From Mariniflexile fucanivorans (GTDB lineage: Bacteria; Bacteroidota; Bacteroidia; Flavobacteriales; Flavobacteriaceae), in assembly GCF_004341235.1 (NCBI RefSeq), contig NZ_SLUP01000002.1, positions 682,001-746,000 on the forward strand: a DNA stretch of 64,000 nt, given 5' to 3'. Position 1 is the stretch's first letter, and each line of letters opens with the position of its first letter. Shown piece by piece: positions 39,113 through 47,810 of this stretch. The notes beneath the pieces were generated by a model, which saw nothing but the letters and a program-made list of their open reading frames with translations, had not been told where the DNA came from and did no database searches. Position numbers and translations under genes: made by a program.

Positions 39113-39700
39113 CTACTTCCCTATTAATTTTAGAAATTCGTTTCGGGTTTCAATTTTTTCAAACTGCCCTCTAAAACCTGAGGTCGTTGTCGTTGAGTTT
39201 TGCTTTTGTACCCCACGCATCATCATACACATATGCGACGCTTCAATAACCACGGCAACACCTTGAGGGTTTAAAGTATCGTTTATACAATCTAAAATTT
39301 GCTCTGTTAGGCGTTCCTGTACTTGCAAACGTCTTGCAAACACATCCACGATTCTGGGTAATTTACTTAAACCAACAATTTGCCCGTTGGGTATATAGGC
39401 AATGTGCGCTTTTCCAAAAAAAGGTAAAATATGGTGCTCACAAAGTGAATAGAGCTCAATATCTTTTACAATAACCATTTCATTATAACTTTCTTTAAAC
39501 ATAGCGCTTTTAAGAATTTCAACGGGATCTTGATTATAACCCTGTGTTAAAAATTGCATGGCTTTAGCGGCTCGTTCAGGTGTTTTTAACAACCCATCAC
39601 GCTGGGTATTCTCACCTAAATCTTCAATAATATGTTTATATCTATCCTTTACGTCATCAGTAACCTGAATATTGTATTCTTCAAAATGTTTATATGGCAT
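39113..39700 (-). CDS. folE: GTP cyclohydrolase I
   Basis: FolE opens the GTP ring to 7,8-dihydroneopterin triphosphate at the start of folate or queuosine-precursor synthesis. The 195-aa protein has zinc ligands in [12 protein letters not shown] and MCMMMRGVQ and the substrate motif [10 protein letters not shown]. The length is normal. It is divergent from the LolD-like ABC ATPase gene. Confidence 0.96.
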   Translation of the reverse strand: MPYKHFEEYNIQVTDDVKDRYKHIIEDLGENTQRDGLLKTPERAAKAMQFLTQGYNQDPVEILKSAMFKESYNEMVIVKDIELYSLCEHHILPFFGKAHIAYIPNGQIVGLSKLPRIVDVFARRLQVQERLTEQILDCINDTLNPQGVAVVIEASHMCMMMRGVQKQNSTTTTSGFRGQFEKIETRNEFLKLIGK

Positions 39701-39815
39701 TGTTCATGTTTTTGTAGTATTAAATATAAAGCATAAAAAGCATATGGCAATAAAAACAATTCTTAATTGTTTAGAACCGCTTAAAGTAGTATTTTCACGC
39801 TATTATTTTACAGGT

Positions 39816-40481
39816 ATGATTCAAGCAAAAAACATTCATAAATTTTATAAGGATTTAGAGGTACTTAAAGGTGTTGATATTCATGTACAGAAAGGTGAAG
39901 TTATCTCTATTGTTGGAGCTTCGGGTGCTGGAAAAACAACTTTATTGCAGATTTTGGGAACTTTAGATAAAGCGTCTTCCAAAGAACCTTATGAACTTAC
40001 CATAAACAATATTAGCATTAACGGACTTAACGATAAAGCTTTAGCTAAGTTTAGAAATGAGCACATTGGATTTATTTTTCAGTTTCACCAATTATTACCT
40101 GAATTCACGGCTTTAGAAAATGCGTGTTTACCAGCATTTATAAAAGGGACTAAAAAAGCTGATGCCGAAAAACGTGCTAAAGAATTATTGGATTTTTTAG
40201 GTTTATCGCATCGCTATAACCACAAACCAAACGAGCTTTCTGGCGGTGAACAACAACGTGTTGCCGTAGCAAGGGCGTTAATAAACAACCCTGATTTAAT
40301 TTTTGCTGATGAACCTTCGGGAAATTTAGATAGCGAAAGTGCTGAAAACTTACATAGCTTGTTTTTTAAACTGCGTGACGAATTCGGACAAACATTCGTG
40401 ATTGTAACCCACAATGAAGAACTTGCGAATTTAGCAGACAGAAAATTAGTAATGGTTGATGGGAAAATAACCAACAATTAA
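39816..40481 (+). CDS. ABC transporter ATP-binding protein, LolD-like
   Basis: The 221-aa ATPase has Walker [12 protein letters not shown]-loop [15 protein letters not shown], signature LSGGEQQR, Walker [15 protein letters not shown] and H-loop VTHNEE. This set matches the LolD/MacB/FtsE group; lipoprotein release is the usual annotation in Bacteroidota, but no permease gene is adjacent. The start is ATG at 39816, since the upstream 48 codons overlap the divergent folE and do not resemble the family. Confidence 0.9.
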   Translation: MIQAKNIHKFYKDLEVLKGVDIHVQKGEVISIVGASGAGKTTLLQILGTLDKASSKEPYELTINNISINGLNDKALAKFRNEHIGFIFQFHQLLPEFTALENACLPAFIKGTKKADAEKRAKELLDFLGLSHRYNHKPNELSGGEQQRVAVARALINNPDLIFADEPSGNLDSESAENLHSLFFKLRDEFGQTFVIVTHNEELANLADRKLVMVDGKITNN

Positions 40482-40500
40482 CCAAACTACTCATTTATAA

Positions 40501-40545
40501 ATAAAACAGAAAGGGTTTGCTAATAGCAAACCCTTTCTGTTTTAT
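40501..40545 (+). terminator. Bidirectional terminator between convergent genes
   Basis: A perfect 21-bp stem, whose central part is AGAAAGGGTTTGCT with AGCAAACCCTTTCT, has an AAT loop. T/A-rich tracts flank both sides, so it can serve the LolD-like gene rightward and the lipoprotein gene leftward. Confidence 0.92.
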
Positions 40546-40562
40546 TATTTTATAATAATCAA

Positions 40563-41369
40563 TTAATTACCAAAAGGAAACGTTTTTCCTAAGATGGTAA
40601 TTGTAGACGTTGAATAATTTAATTTAATATCGTTGATACTTGCTACATCAATATCTAGAATACCAGAATCGATACTTCTTGGCAATAACACAAAATGTAA
40701 TGGTTCTTCAACTGTTAGTGTATAAGTAACACCTTTGGAACTTACACCAGATTGCGTACCATCTAACATATATTCATCATCCCAAATATTTAGAGGTGTG
40801 TTGGAACCAGCTACCCAGGTTCTGGTAGAATTCTCTGTATAATTTATGGTTTTACCAGCTGTTGTAATTATTTTTCCATTTGTAATGGTAACATGGTATT
40901 CTAAATCACCATCACTATTTTCTCCCATATTTTTTGCATAATGAGTCCCTTCAACTTTATAGTCGTTATGGTAATAATTATTAAAAGTGGTGGTATGCTC
41001 GCTGCCTTCAATTCCATACCAGTTGGTTGAAATGATAGTAACAATTCCTTTACGTGTGATGCCATCTTTACATAAAAAACCATCTTGATAATTAACAGTT
41101 ATAGTTTTTGGAAAGGTGCTAAAATCTAAAGGTTCAATGGTTATTATTGGACCATCAGCTTTCGTTTGACTAGTTTTAGAACTAGATGCTGAATCTTCAG
41201 AACTCAAAATAGCGTCTCCACTATTATTTCCTGCATCCTGAAAAACATTATTTACTATGGCATATTCAGTTAAAGCTTCAACAGCAGATGCTGAATCTAG
41301 GGTGTTTTGTATTTCTTCTTCACAGCTCACAAAAAAAAGTGCAAGAATGGGGACTATCATTTTTTTCAT
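40563..41369 (-). CDS. Lipoprotein of unknown function
   Basis: The 268-aa protein has a lipobox FVSC (Cys16). A Ser/Asp-rich linker follows (about 50-75), and then a beta-rich region with ITVNYQDGFLCKDGITRKG, EGTHYAKNMGENSDGDLEY and TRTWVAGSNTPLNIWDDEY as landmarks. Such beta-rich lipoproteins are common in Bacteroidota, and some have N-acyl-amide or adhesin labels; none can be supported here. It stands alone, between a terminator and the PepSY gene, with its own start region at 41370-41454. Confidence 0.65.
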   Translation of the reverse strand: MKKMIVPILALFFVSCEEEIQNTLDSASAVEALTEYAIVNNVFQDAGNNSGDAILSSEDSASSSKTSQTKADGPIITIEPLDFSTFPKTITVNYQDGFLCKDGITRKGIVTIISTNWYGIEGSEHTTTFNNYYHNDYKVEGTHYAKNMGENSDGDLEYHVTITNGKIITTAGKTINYTENSTRTWVAGSNTPLNIWDDEYMLDGTQSGVSSKGVTYTLTVEEPLHFVLLPRSIDSGILDIDVASINDIKLNYSTSTITILGKTFPFGN

Positions 41370-41454
41370 AATACGTTATTTTTATTTATGGGTTAAATAA
41401 CGTTATAATTTTTTATTTTATTCTGCTTCAACATTAAAAAACAACCGTTTAAAG

Positions 41455-42606
41455 TCAATTAATACCGTTTATCGGTATTTGTGCCGTGGAATTATCTTTT
41501 TTATACTTTCTGCCATACCATAAAAGGATGCCTGTAACAGGTAAGGTTGCCGTAAGCAAACTAACCAAAAATGCAATGATTTTTCCTGGTAAACCACCTA
41601 TGGCTCCAATATGTATATCGTAGTTCATTCTAAGAATTTTTTCGGCTACTTTAGCATCACTGTATTTGCCATAAACCCCTGGAGTTTCTATTTCTTTTAA
41701 GGTATTTTGGTCATAAAAACGAAAATCGGCATCGTAATAAATATCCTTACTGTTTGAAACCTCAACATAAACACTAGAAGAATCGGTTTCTGGATAGTGT
41801 AATTCATAACATACAGCATTTGGTAATTCTCGTTTTAGCTTCACAATTAAATTATCAATAGCTAACTTTTCACTATCTAAAAATGTTTCACTTTCATTCT
41901 GTGGAATTATAAACTGTGGCACTTTATCGCCTCCTGCTGTTTTATACACTACATACTTCATCCAATTATATGACATTACAGAACCTGTAAAAGCCAAAAT
42001 TAAAGCCAACGAACAGATGTAAAAACCAACAATAGCATGTAAGTCGAAGTTTTTACGTTTCCAACGTGTTGTAGGTTTCCACATGAATTTTAAACGTTGT
42101 TTTAAGTTTTTACGCTTTTTTGGAATCCATAAAATAAAACCCGAAATGATGATTAAAATGAATATTAAAATAGAGGCTCCCACAATTTGTTCACCAATAT
42201 CCTTTGGAAACCATAAACGCATGTGTCCTTTTAAAATAAACGCAAAGAATCCAGAAAGATGGTCTTCAACATGCATCACATTACCAGAATACGGATTTAG
42301 GAAAACACTGTGATAGAATTCTGGTTCAGCATCATAAAAAATGATTTCAATGGCCTCATTACTGTTATTAAAAATGGCTCCGTGTATCGTATTATTTGGA
42401 AAAACGGAGCTACCAATAGTTTTAACTTCGGAAGGGGTTAAAATAGGTTTGTTCTGAATTTCAACAGAATAATCATCTATATACAGACTTTCTATTTCAT
42501 CTTTAAAAGCCCAACAACAACCTGTAATTGCTACAATAAAAACAACAACACCTGTTGCCAATCCTAAAATTTTGTGTAGCCAAAGAATGCTTTTTTTATA
42601 TGCCAT
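41455..42606 (-). CDS. PepSY-associated membrane protein, probably for siderophore or ferric reduction
   Basis: The 383-aa protein has four membrane segments and PepSY-type domains, with LHKILGLATGVVVFIVAITG at the N-terminus, GHMRLWFP, LHAIVGFYICSLALILAFTG and LPGKIIAFLVSLLTATLPVTGILLWYGRK as landmarks. Members (PiuB/FsqB-like) sit with siderophore receptors and are thought to reduce ferric siderophores in the membrane. Its gene directly follows a siderophore TonB receptor, and both are downstream of a Fur-box-like palindrome, which supports this role. Confidence 0.85.
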   Translation of the reverse strand: MAYKKSILWLHKILGLATGVVVFIVAITGCCWAFKDEIESLYIDDYSVEIQNKPILTPSEVKTIGSSVFPNNTIHGAIFNNSNEAIEIIFYDAEPEFYHSVFLNPYSGNVMHVEDHLSGFFAFILKGHMRLWFPKDIGEQIVGASILIFILIIISGFILWIPKKRKNLKQRLKFMWKPTTRWKRKNFDLHAIVGFYICSLALILAFTGSVMSYNWMKYVVYKTAGGDKVPQFIIPQNESETFLDSEKLAIDNLIVKLKRELPNAVCYELHYPETDSSSVYVEVSNSKDIYYDADFRFYDQNTLKEIETPGVYGKYSDAKVAEKILRMNYDIHIGAIGGLPGKIIAFLVSLLTATLPVTGILLWYGRKYKKDNSTAQIPINGIN

Positions 42607-42616
42607 TTTAAACGGG

Positions 42617-42643
42617 TAAAGGCAACCGTAATGATTGCCTTTA
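42617..42643 (-). promoter_or_regulatory. Hairpin between siderophore receptor and PepSY genes
   Basis: TAAAGGCAA pairs perfectly with TTGCCTTTA (9 bp, 9-nt loop) inside the operon. It lies 15 bp after the receptor stop and 10 bp before the PepSY start. There is no T-run, so it may stabilise the upstream mRNA or shape translation. Confidence 0.4.
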
Positions 42644-42658
42644 TTTTATTTAATTAAG

Positions 42659-45031
42659 TTAAAATTTATATGTAAATGTACCTAGTAACACACGTTTTTG
42701 CTGAGGTGTTACTGTACTCCATCCAGAATAATAGGTTTCATCTGCTAGGTTATTTCCTTTAATACTAATCCTGAATTTATCGTTTTCATAATAAGCAGAG
42801 GAATTGAAAATAGTATAACTTGGTATGTAAAAACTACCTGTTGTTGCTTTATAATCAACCATAGTATCATATTTGGTTTGACCATTAAAACCAGCACCCA
42901 CACCAAAATTTTTAAAGAATTTATAATCGGCCCAAAAGTTATACGTAATTTCTGGACCAGATTCCCCATAACGATTTCCTTCTAAAAAAGTAGCAGAAGG
43001 CGATTTTGTAATTTCAGAATCATTATAACTAAAACCAGAGTGAATGTTTAAACCATCTATTGGGTTTGCGTTTACCTCCAACTCTATACCTTGACTGTTA
43101 ACTTCTAAGTCTTGAGTTTGCGTTGCCCAATAGTATTTGTTATCTACATTAATGTTATAATAACTTAAAGTAGCTTCTAATTTATTGTTAAACAAATCAG
43201 ATTTTACACCAACTTCAAGTTGGTTAGCTTGCTCTACATCAAACGCTTGTAATGAAATTTCACCCGTAGAATAATCTGTAATATATTGTGGATTTAAATA
43301 AGAAAACCCATTTTGGTAGTTTGCAAAAATGGATAATTCATTAAGAATAGGTTGAAATACAATTCCGAATTTAGGTGAAAATGTTGATTCGGTATACTCT
43401 GTTTCATCATCCGTATCTGTTTTTCTATCGCCTTGATAATCAAATATATCGTAACGCACACTCCCCATGATTGATAAAGAAGGCAAAATATTTATAACAT
43501 CAGAAATGTAAGCACCAAATATATTCTGACGAATATTACTATCAACATTTCCTAATACAGATAAAGCTGCTCTTAAATTTTCTTCGTTGATTTCAGGTTC
43601 TCCATAAACCAAATCGCCATCAAGGTTTATAGTATGTAAATAACCCCAATTCGAGCTTTTATCAATAATATTATAATCCAGATAATCGACCCCAACTAAT
43701 AATTTGTTTTGTAAATCTCCTAACTTAAATATTCCCGTAAAGTTTTGTTGTAAATTAAGAGTTTTAGTCTTTGCATCGGTATCTTGGGCGTATAAATTGA
43801 ATAAATTGTCTGAACCATTCCATAAATAAGTATAATACCCTAAAGATTTTGCTAAACCTCCAGAAATTAAGGTTTGAGACGACCATTGGTCTGTAATTTT
43901 CCAAGCAACCTCGCCACGGTAGTTTTGGGTAATATTTTCAATAGCAACATCATTACTTGTGAACGATAAATTTGTATCGTAATTCAAATCTTCAATAGAA
44001 TTAAAAGCTAATGGTGCATAACGATTTAAAAATAAAAATGTTTCATTAGTTTGTTCATTTCCAGAAGCTTCATAAGAGAAGTTAAGTGCAAGGTTATTAT
44101 TCACTTTATATGAAATGGAAGGCGCTACAAATACCGATTTTTTAAAACCAGCATCCTGAAAACTGTGTTCTTGTTGAAAACCAGCATTAAAACGTAATGA
44201 TAATTTATCGTTTGCACTTACGTTAACATCTGCATTTAGTTTAGAAAAATCGTAAGAACCGCCAGAAACTGTAATTTCTCCGCCAGTACCGCTATATGGT
44301 TTTTTTGTGATGATGTTAATTAAACCGCCGTAAGAAGTTACAGCACTACCAAACAAAGTTCCTGAAGGTCCTTTTATAACTTCTACGCGTTCAACATTTG
44401 ATGGGTTTATAAATCCGTTTGTAATACCAGCAACACCATTTACTAATTGTGGTTGCACAGCAAAACCACGGCTAGAATAATAACCAGCACCATCGCCACT
44501 TCTACCTGTAGACGACCATAATTTAGTAATACCAGCAGCATTTTTTAAAGCATCTTCAAAAGTGTTAACCGATTGGGAAATTAATAATTGGTTTGTTATC
44601 GTGTTATAAACCTGTGAGTTCTCTATGTTTTTTAAAGGCATTTTAGAAACATAGGCACTTTGCTTTCTGGAAAATTTATTTTTTCTTTCAGTATCAATCA
44701 CAATTTCTTGTAACAGCTCGTTACCTTCATAAAGTGTGATGGTTCCTATATCAATAGTTTCATTTGAATTTAATTTAAAAGGTATTTCTTTTGTTTTAAA
44801 CCCTAAATATGAAATAGCTAATATATAATTACCTGTTTTAATATTAGAAATTTCAAACACACCTTTTTCGTTCGTTTGTGTTCCTGTTGCTGTATTTTTA
44901 ACAATAACATTTACCCCGAACAAAGTAACATTCGTGTGGTCTTTTATAATGCCTTTAACAGTTCCGATTTGCGCAAACCCAATGTAACTGAAGATTAAAA
45001 AAAGAAGTATGCTGGTTAGTTGTTTTTTCAT
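42659..45031 (-). CDS. TonB-dependent siderophore receptor
   Basis: The 790-aa protein has a signal peptide (about 1-20, IGFAQ) and a CarboxypepD_reg-like domain (about 22-108). The plug (about 130-260) carries YYSSRGFAVQPQLVNGVAG and GPSGTLFGSAVTSYGGLINIITKKP, motifs of FhuE/FpvA-type siderophore receptors. A 22-strand barrel follows, ending FTYKF. Upstream are a TATTTTTG -7 box and a perfect Fur-box-like palindrome, so repression by iron is expected. It is followed by the PepSY gene on the same transcript. Confidence 0.93.
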   Translation of the reverse strand: MKKQLTSILLFLIFSYIGFAQIGTVKGIIKDHTNVTLFGVNVIVKNTATGTQTNEKGVFEISNIKTGNYILAISYLGFKTKEIPFKLNSNETIDIGTITLYEGNELLQEIVIDTERKNKFSRKQSAYVSKMPLKNIENSQVYNTITNQLLISQSVNTFEDALKNAAGITKLWSSTGRSGDGAGYYSSRGFAVQPQLVNGVAGITNGFINPSNVERVEVIKGPSGTLFGSAVTSYGGLINIITKKPYSGTGGEITVSGGSYDFSKLNADVNVSANDKLSLRFNAGFQQEHSFQDAGFKKSVFVAPSISYKVNNNLALNFSYEASGNEQTNETFLFLNRYAPLAFNSIEDLNYDTNLSFTSNDVAIENITQNYRGEVAWKITDQWSSQTLISGGLAKSLGYYTYLWNGSDNLFNLYAQDTDAKTKTLNLQQNFTGIFKLGDLQNKLLVGVDYLDYNIIDKSSNWGYLHTINLDGDLVYGEPEINEENLRAALSVLGNVDSNIRQNIFGAYISDVINILPSLSIMGSVRYDIFDYQGDRKTDTDDETEYTESTFSPKFGIVFQPILNELSIFANYQNGFSYLNPQYITDYSTGEISLQAFDVEQANQLEVGVKSDLFNNKLEATLSYYNINVDNKYYWATQTQDLEVNSQGIELEVNANPIDGLNIHSGFSYNDSEITKSPSATFLEGNRYGESGPEITYNFWADYKFFKNFGVGAGFNGQTKYDTMVDYKATTGSFYIPSYTIFNSSAYYENDKFRISIKGNNLADETYYSGWSTVTPQQKRVLLGTFTYKF

Positions 45032-45072
45032 CTGTTTTTATTTAGACTTGTTATAAATAATTAATTTTCACG

Positions 45073-45080
45073 CAAAAATA
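45073..45080 (-). promoter_or_regulatory. -7 promoter box of the siderophore receptor
   Basis: The minus strand reads TATTTTTG, an exact TAnnTTTG match, about 42 nt before the receptor ATG. Confidence 0.55.
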
Positions 45081-45103
45081 TATACAAGAATTAGATTTTA
45101 CAA

Positions 45104-45128
45104 ATTATTTAGAATAAATCTAAATAAT
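45104..45128 (-). promoter_or_regulatory. Fur-box-like operator
   Basis: A perfect inverted repeat, ATTATTTAGA and TCTAAATAAT separated by ATAAA, lies upstream of the siderophore receptor. It covers the position of the -33 element relative to the -7 box at 45073-45080. Its core resembles known Flavobacteria Fur boxes (TTTAGA...TCTAAA). Confidence 0.7.
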
Positions 45129-45197
45129 AATTCAATAAGTGATTGATTTAGTAATATTTATAAAGATAATTTATGCGGAATAAGTAATAAATAGCCC

Positions 45198-45205
45198 TAT
45201 TTTTG
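45198..45205 (+). promoter_or_regulatory. -7 promoter box of the TIGR02757 gene
   Basis: TATTTTTG matches TAnnTTTG. It overlaps an upstream TTG codon (45203-45205), which argues that this TTG is not the translation start. Confidence 0.55.
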
Positions 45206-45223
45206 GGTTTTAAAATTGAACTT

Positions 45224-45988
45224 TTGAACAAAACCGACCTAAAAGACTTTCTGGATAGCAAAGTTGAACAATACAACAACCCGAAGTTTATTGAAAGCGA
45301 TCCTATTCAAATTCCGCATCAATTTTCTCTAAAAGAAGATATTGAAACCTCAGGGTTCTTAACGGCTACCATAGCTTGGGGAAATAGAAAAAGCATTATT
45401 AATAACGCTAAACGGTTGATGGAATTGCTTGATAATTCCCCATATGATTTTATAATGAATCATGATGAAGGCGATTTAGAAAAACTTCAACCATTTGTAC
45501 ATAGAACTTTTAATGGTGATGATACCATTCAGTTTATAAAAAGTTTAAAACACATTTATGTAGCGCATAACGGTTTAGAATCTGTGTTTGCCAAACATGC
45601 TGAAAACATCTCACTTCAAACTTCCATTTCAAAATTTAAAACTACTTTTTTTGAGATAGAACATTTAAATAGAACCCAAAAACATGTGAGTGACCCACTA
45701 AAAAATTCGGCTGCCAAACGGATTAATATGTTTTTACGTTGGATGATTAGAAACGATAAAACTGGGGTGGATTTTGGTATTTGGAAAAGCCTCTCTCCTG
45801 CTCAACTATCGTGTCCGCTAGATGTACATTCTGGTAATGTTGCTAGAAAATTAGGCCTTCTAAAAAGAAAACAAAATGATGGAAAAGCGTTAATGGAATT
45901 AGATATTGCTTTAAGAAATTTTGACCAAAACGACCCTGTGAAATATGATTTTGCCTTATTTGGTTTAGGTGTATTTGAAGGCTTTTAA
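45224..45988 (+). CDS. TIGR02757 family protein
   Basis: The protein has about 254 residues from the TTG at 45224. The family signature is clear: FIESDPIQIPHQFSLKEDIE, ATIAWGNRKSIINNA and LDVHSGNVARKLGLLKRKQNDGKA, quoted as landmarks. Homologues usually begin MNKxxLxxFLDxKV, which fits this TTG. A TTG seven codons upstream lies in the -7 box and would be untranscribed. TIGR02757 proteins are conserved in Bacteroidota and resemble DNA glycosylase-like helix-hairpin-helix proteins, but their activity is not established as far as I know. Confidence 0.85.
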   Translation: MNKTDLKDFLDSKVEQYNNPKFIESDPIQIPHQFSLKEDIETSGFLTATIAWGNRKSIINNAKRLMELLDNSPYDFIMNHDEGDLEKLQPFVHRTFNGDDTIQFIKSLKHIYVAHNGLESVFAKHAENISLQTSISKFKTTFFEIEHLNRTQKHVSDPLKNSAAKRINMFLRWMIRNDKTGVDFGIWKSLSPAQLSCPLDVHSGNVARKLGLLKRKQNDGKALMELDIALRNFDQNDPVKYDFALFGLGVFEGF

Positions 45989-46114
45989 AATAATTATTAT
46001 CTGTATCTTTAACCCAATTCTTATTAAATTCAGAAATGAAACATCCATAACTAAATCTTAAGACCCAATAAAAAAGATGATATGAATAAACCATTTCAAC
46101 AATAATATAAACAC

Positions 46115-47602
46115 ATGAAAAAAATCCATATACTTCTATTTACACTTTCATTTGCAGTAGTTATCGCCCAAAAAAGAAGCATCCCCATAGACACCGTTGT
46201 AGTTTCTACAAGTACCGCTATTGTAAAAAATATAACATTTACTTACACAGCTTCCACCGGCACACAGCCTGTTTGGAACGATAAAAACGAGCCTATTGCA
46301 ACACTTTATTACACCTATTATGAGCGTAGCAATATTAAAGATAAAGCTAACAGACCTATTGTTTTCTCATTTAATGGTGGACCTGGTTCTGCATCTGTTT
46401 GGATGCACATTGGATATACAGGTCCGAAAATACTAAATATTGATGAAGAAGGCTATCCTATTCAGCCTTATGGCGTTAAAAACAACCCAAATTCCATATT
46501 AGATATTGCTGATATTGTTTACGTTAACCCTGTAAATACTGGCTACTCCAGAATGATTGAAGACAAAGAAGGCAAACTACCTGAGAGAGACCTCTTTTTT
46601 GGAATAAATGCCGATATAAAATACTTAGCCGAATGGATGACAACATTTGTTTCTAGAAAAAACCGTTGGGAATCTCCTAAATATATCATCGGTGAAAGTT
46701 ATGGAGGCACACGCGTCATGGGGTTAGCTAACGAACTGCAGAATAATCAATGGATGTACCTTAATGGTGTTATTTTAGTATCTCCGGCAGATTATAAACT
46801 TTACAATACCAGTCAACCTATATATTCTTCATTAAATTTACCGTATTACACAGCAACCGCTTGGTATCATAAAGCATTAGCTACCGAATTACAAAATAAA
46901 GATTTGTTAGACCTTTTACCCGAAGCTGAAAATTTTGCCATTAATTCATTGATGCCTGCCATTGCTAAAGGTGGTTTTATTTCTGAAAATGAAAAAAATG
47001 AAATTGCTAAAAAGGTAGCTTACTATTCTGGTTTGTCTGAAACAGCTGTTTTACAAAACAATTTAGAGGTCCCTGCAGATTTTTTTTGGAAAGATTTATT
47101 GCGTGACGAAACTGGAAAAACAATTGGCAGATTAGATTCCAGATATTTAGGCATTGATAAAAGAGATACTGGTGATAGTCCTGATTACAGCCCGGAGCTA
47201 ACTACCTGGAACCACGCCTTCACTCCTGCCATAAATTATTACATAAGAGAACACCTAGGTTTTAAAACGGACACAAAATATAATATGTTTGGTGATGTAC
47301 ACCCTTGGGATAGACAAAATGATAATACCAGAGATAATTTAAGACAAGCTATGGCAAAAAACCCATATTTGAAAGTCTTAATTCAATCGGGATATTATGA
47401 TGGTGCAACCACTTATTTTGGTGCTAAATATACCATGTGGCAAATAGACCCAAGTGGAAAAATGAAAGACCGTTTTACCTTTAAAGGCTACAAAAGTGGG
47501 CACATGATGTACATACGCAGTGAAGATTTAAAGTCTTCTTGTGATGATTTACGTGACTTTATAATCAATTCATTATCAAAAGGAAAATCGGCTAAATACT
47601 AA
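46115..47602 (+). CDS. Secreted serine carboxypeptidase-like (S10) peptidase
   Basis: The 495-aa protein has a signal peptide (about 1-19, VIAQ). It has the S10 alpha/beta-hydrolase fold with FNGGPGSASVWMH (oxyanion region, about 86-98), nucleophile Ser195 in GESYGG, Asp in SGYYDGATTY near 429 and His in KSGHMMY near 467. Residues GVKNNPNSILDIADIVYVNPVNTGYS are the family's conserved loop. It removes C-terminal residues from peptides, probably in the periplasm. A structured repeat (copy C) follows about 40 bp after the stop. Confidence 0.92.
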   Translation: MKKIHILLFTLSFAVVIAQKRSIPIDTVVVSTSTAIVKNITFTYTASTGTQPVWNDKNEPIATLYYTYYERSNIKDKANRPIVFSFNGGPGSASVWMHIGYTGPKILNIDEEGYPIQPYGVKNNPNSILDIADIVYVNPVNTGYSRMIEDKEGKLPERDLFFGINADIKYLAEWMTTFVSRKNRWESPKYIIGESYGGTRVMGLANELQNNQWMYLNGVILVSPADYKLYNTSQPIYSSLNLPYYTATAWYHKALATELQNKDLLDLLPEAENFAINSLMPAIAKGGFISENEKNEIAKKVAYYSGLSETAVLQNNLEVPADFFWKDLLRDETGKTIGRLDSRYLGIDKRDTGDSPDYSPELTTWNHAFTPAINYYIREHLGFKTDTKYNMFGDVHPWDRQNDNTRDNLRQAMAKNPYLKVLIQSGYYDGATTYFGAKYTMWQIDPSGKMKDRFTFKGYKSGHMMYIRSEDLKSSCDDLRDFIINSLSKGKSAKY

Positions 47603-47643
47603 TTTTTTCATCACTGAAAGCAGAATAGTTAACTCCATAAAAA

Positions 47644-47780
47644 AACGAGGCTGTCCTAAAAGTGTATTCTATTTACTTTGTCAGGTTGAGCTTGTCGAAA
47701 CCGATATTGATTATCAGTAAATTAAAATATTTCGACAGGCTCAATATGACACATAATTACACTTTTCAAGCAGCCTCGTT
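47644..47780 (+). repeat. Structured intergenic repeat, copy C
   Basis: This third copy has the same orientation as copy A. The outer arms AACGAGGCTG and CAGCCTCGTT are perfectly complementary and the inner GTCGAAA/TTTCGAC arms are the same as in A and B. It lies between the stops of two convergent genes, the S10 and M61 peptidases. Confidence 0.9.
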
Positions 47781-47810
47781 CATAGTAATTCGTAATTCAC
47801 AAATATTACA

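Noticed and set aside
39672-39815. 48-codon N-terminal extension of the LolD-like gene
   Set aside because: It overlaps the divergent folE start, and the family begins at [11 protein letters not shown] (39816).
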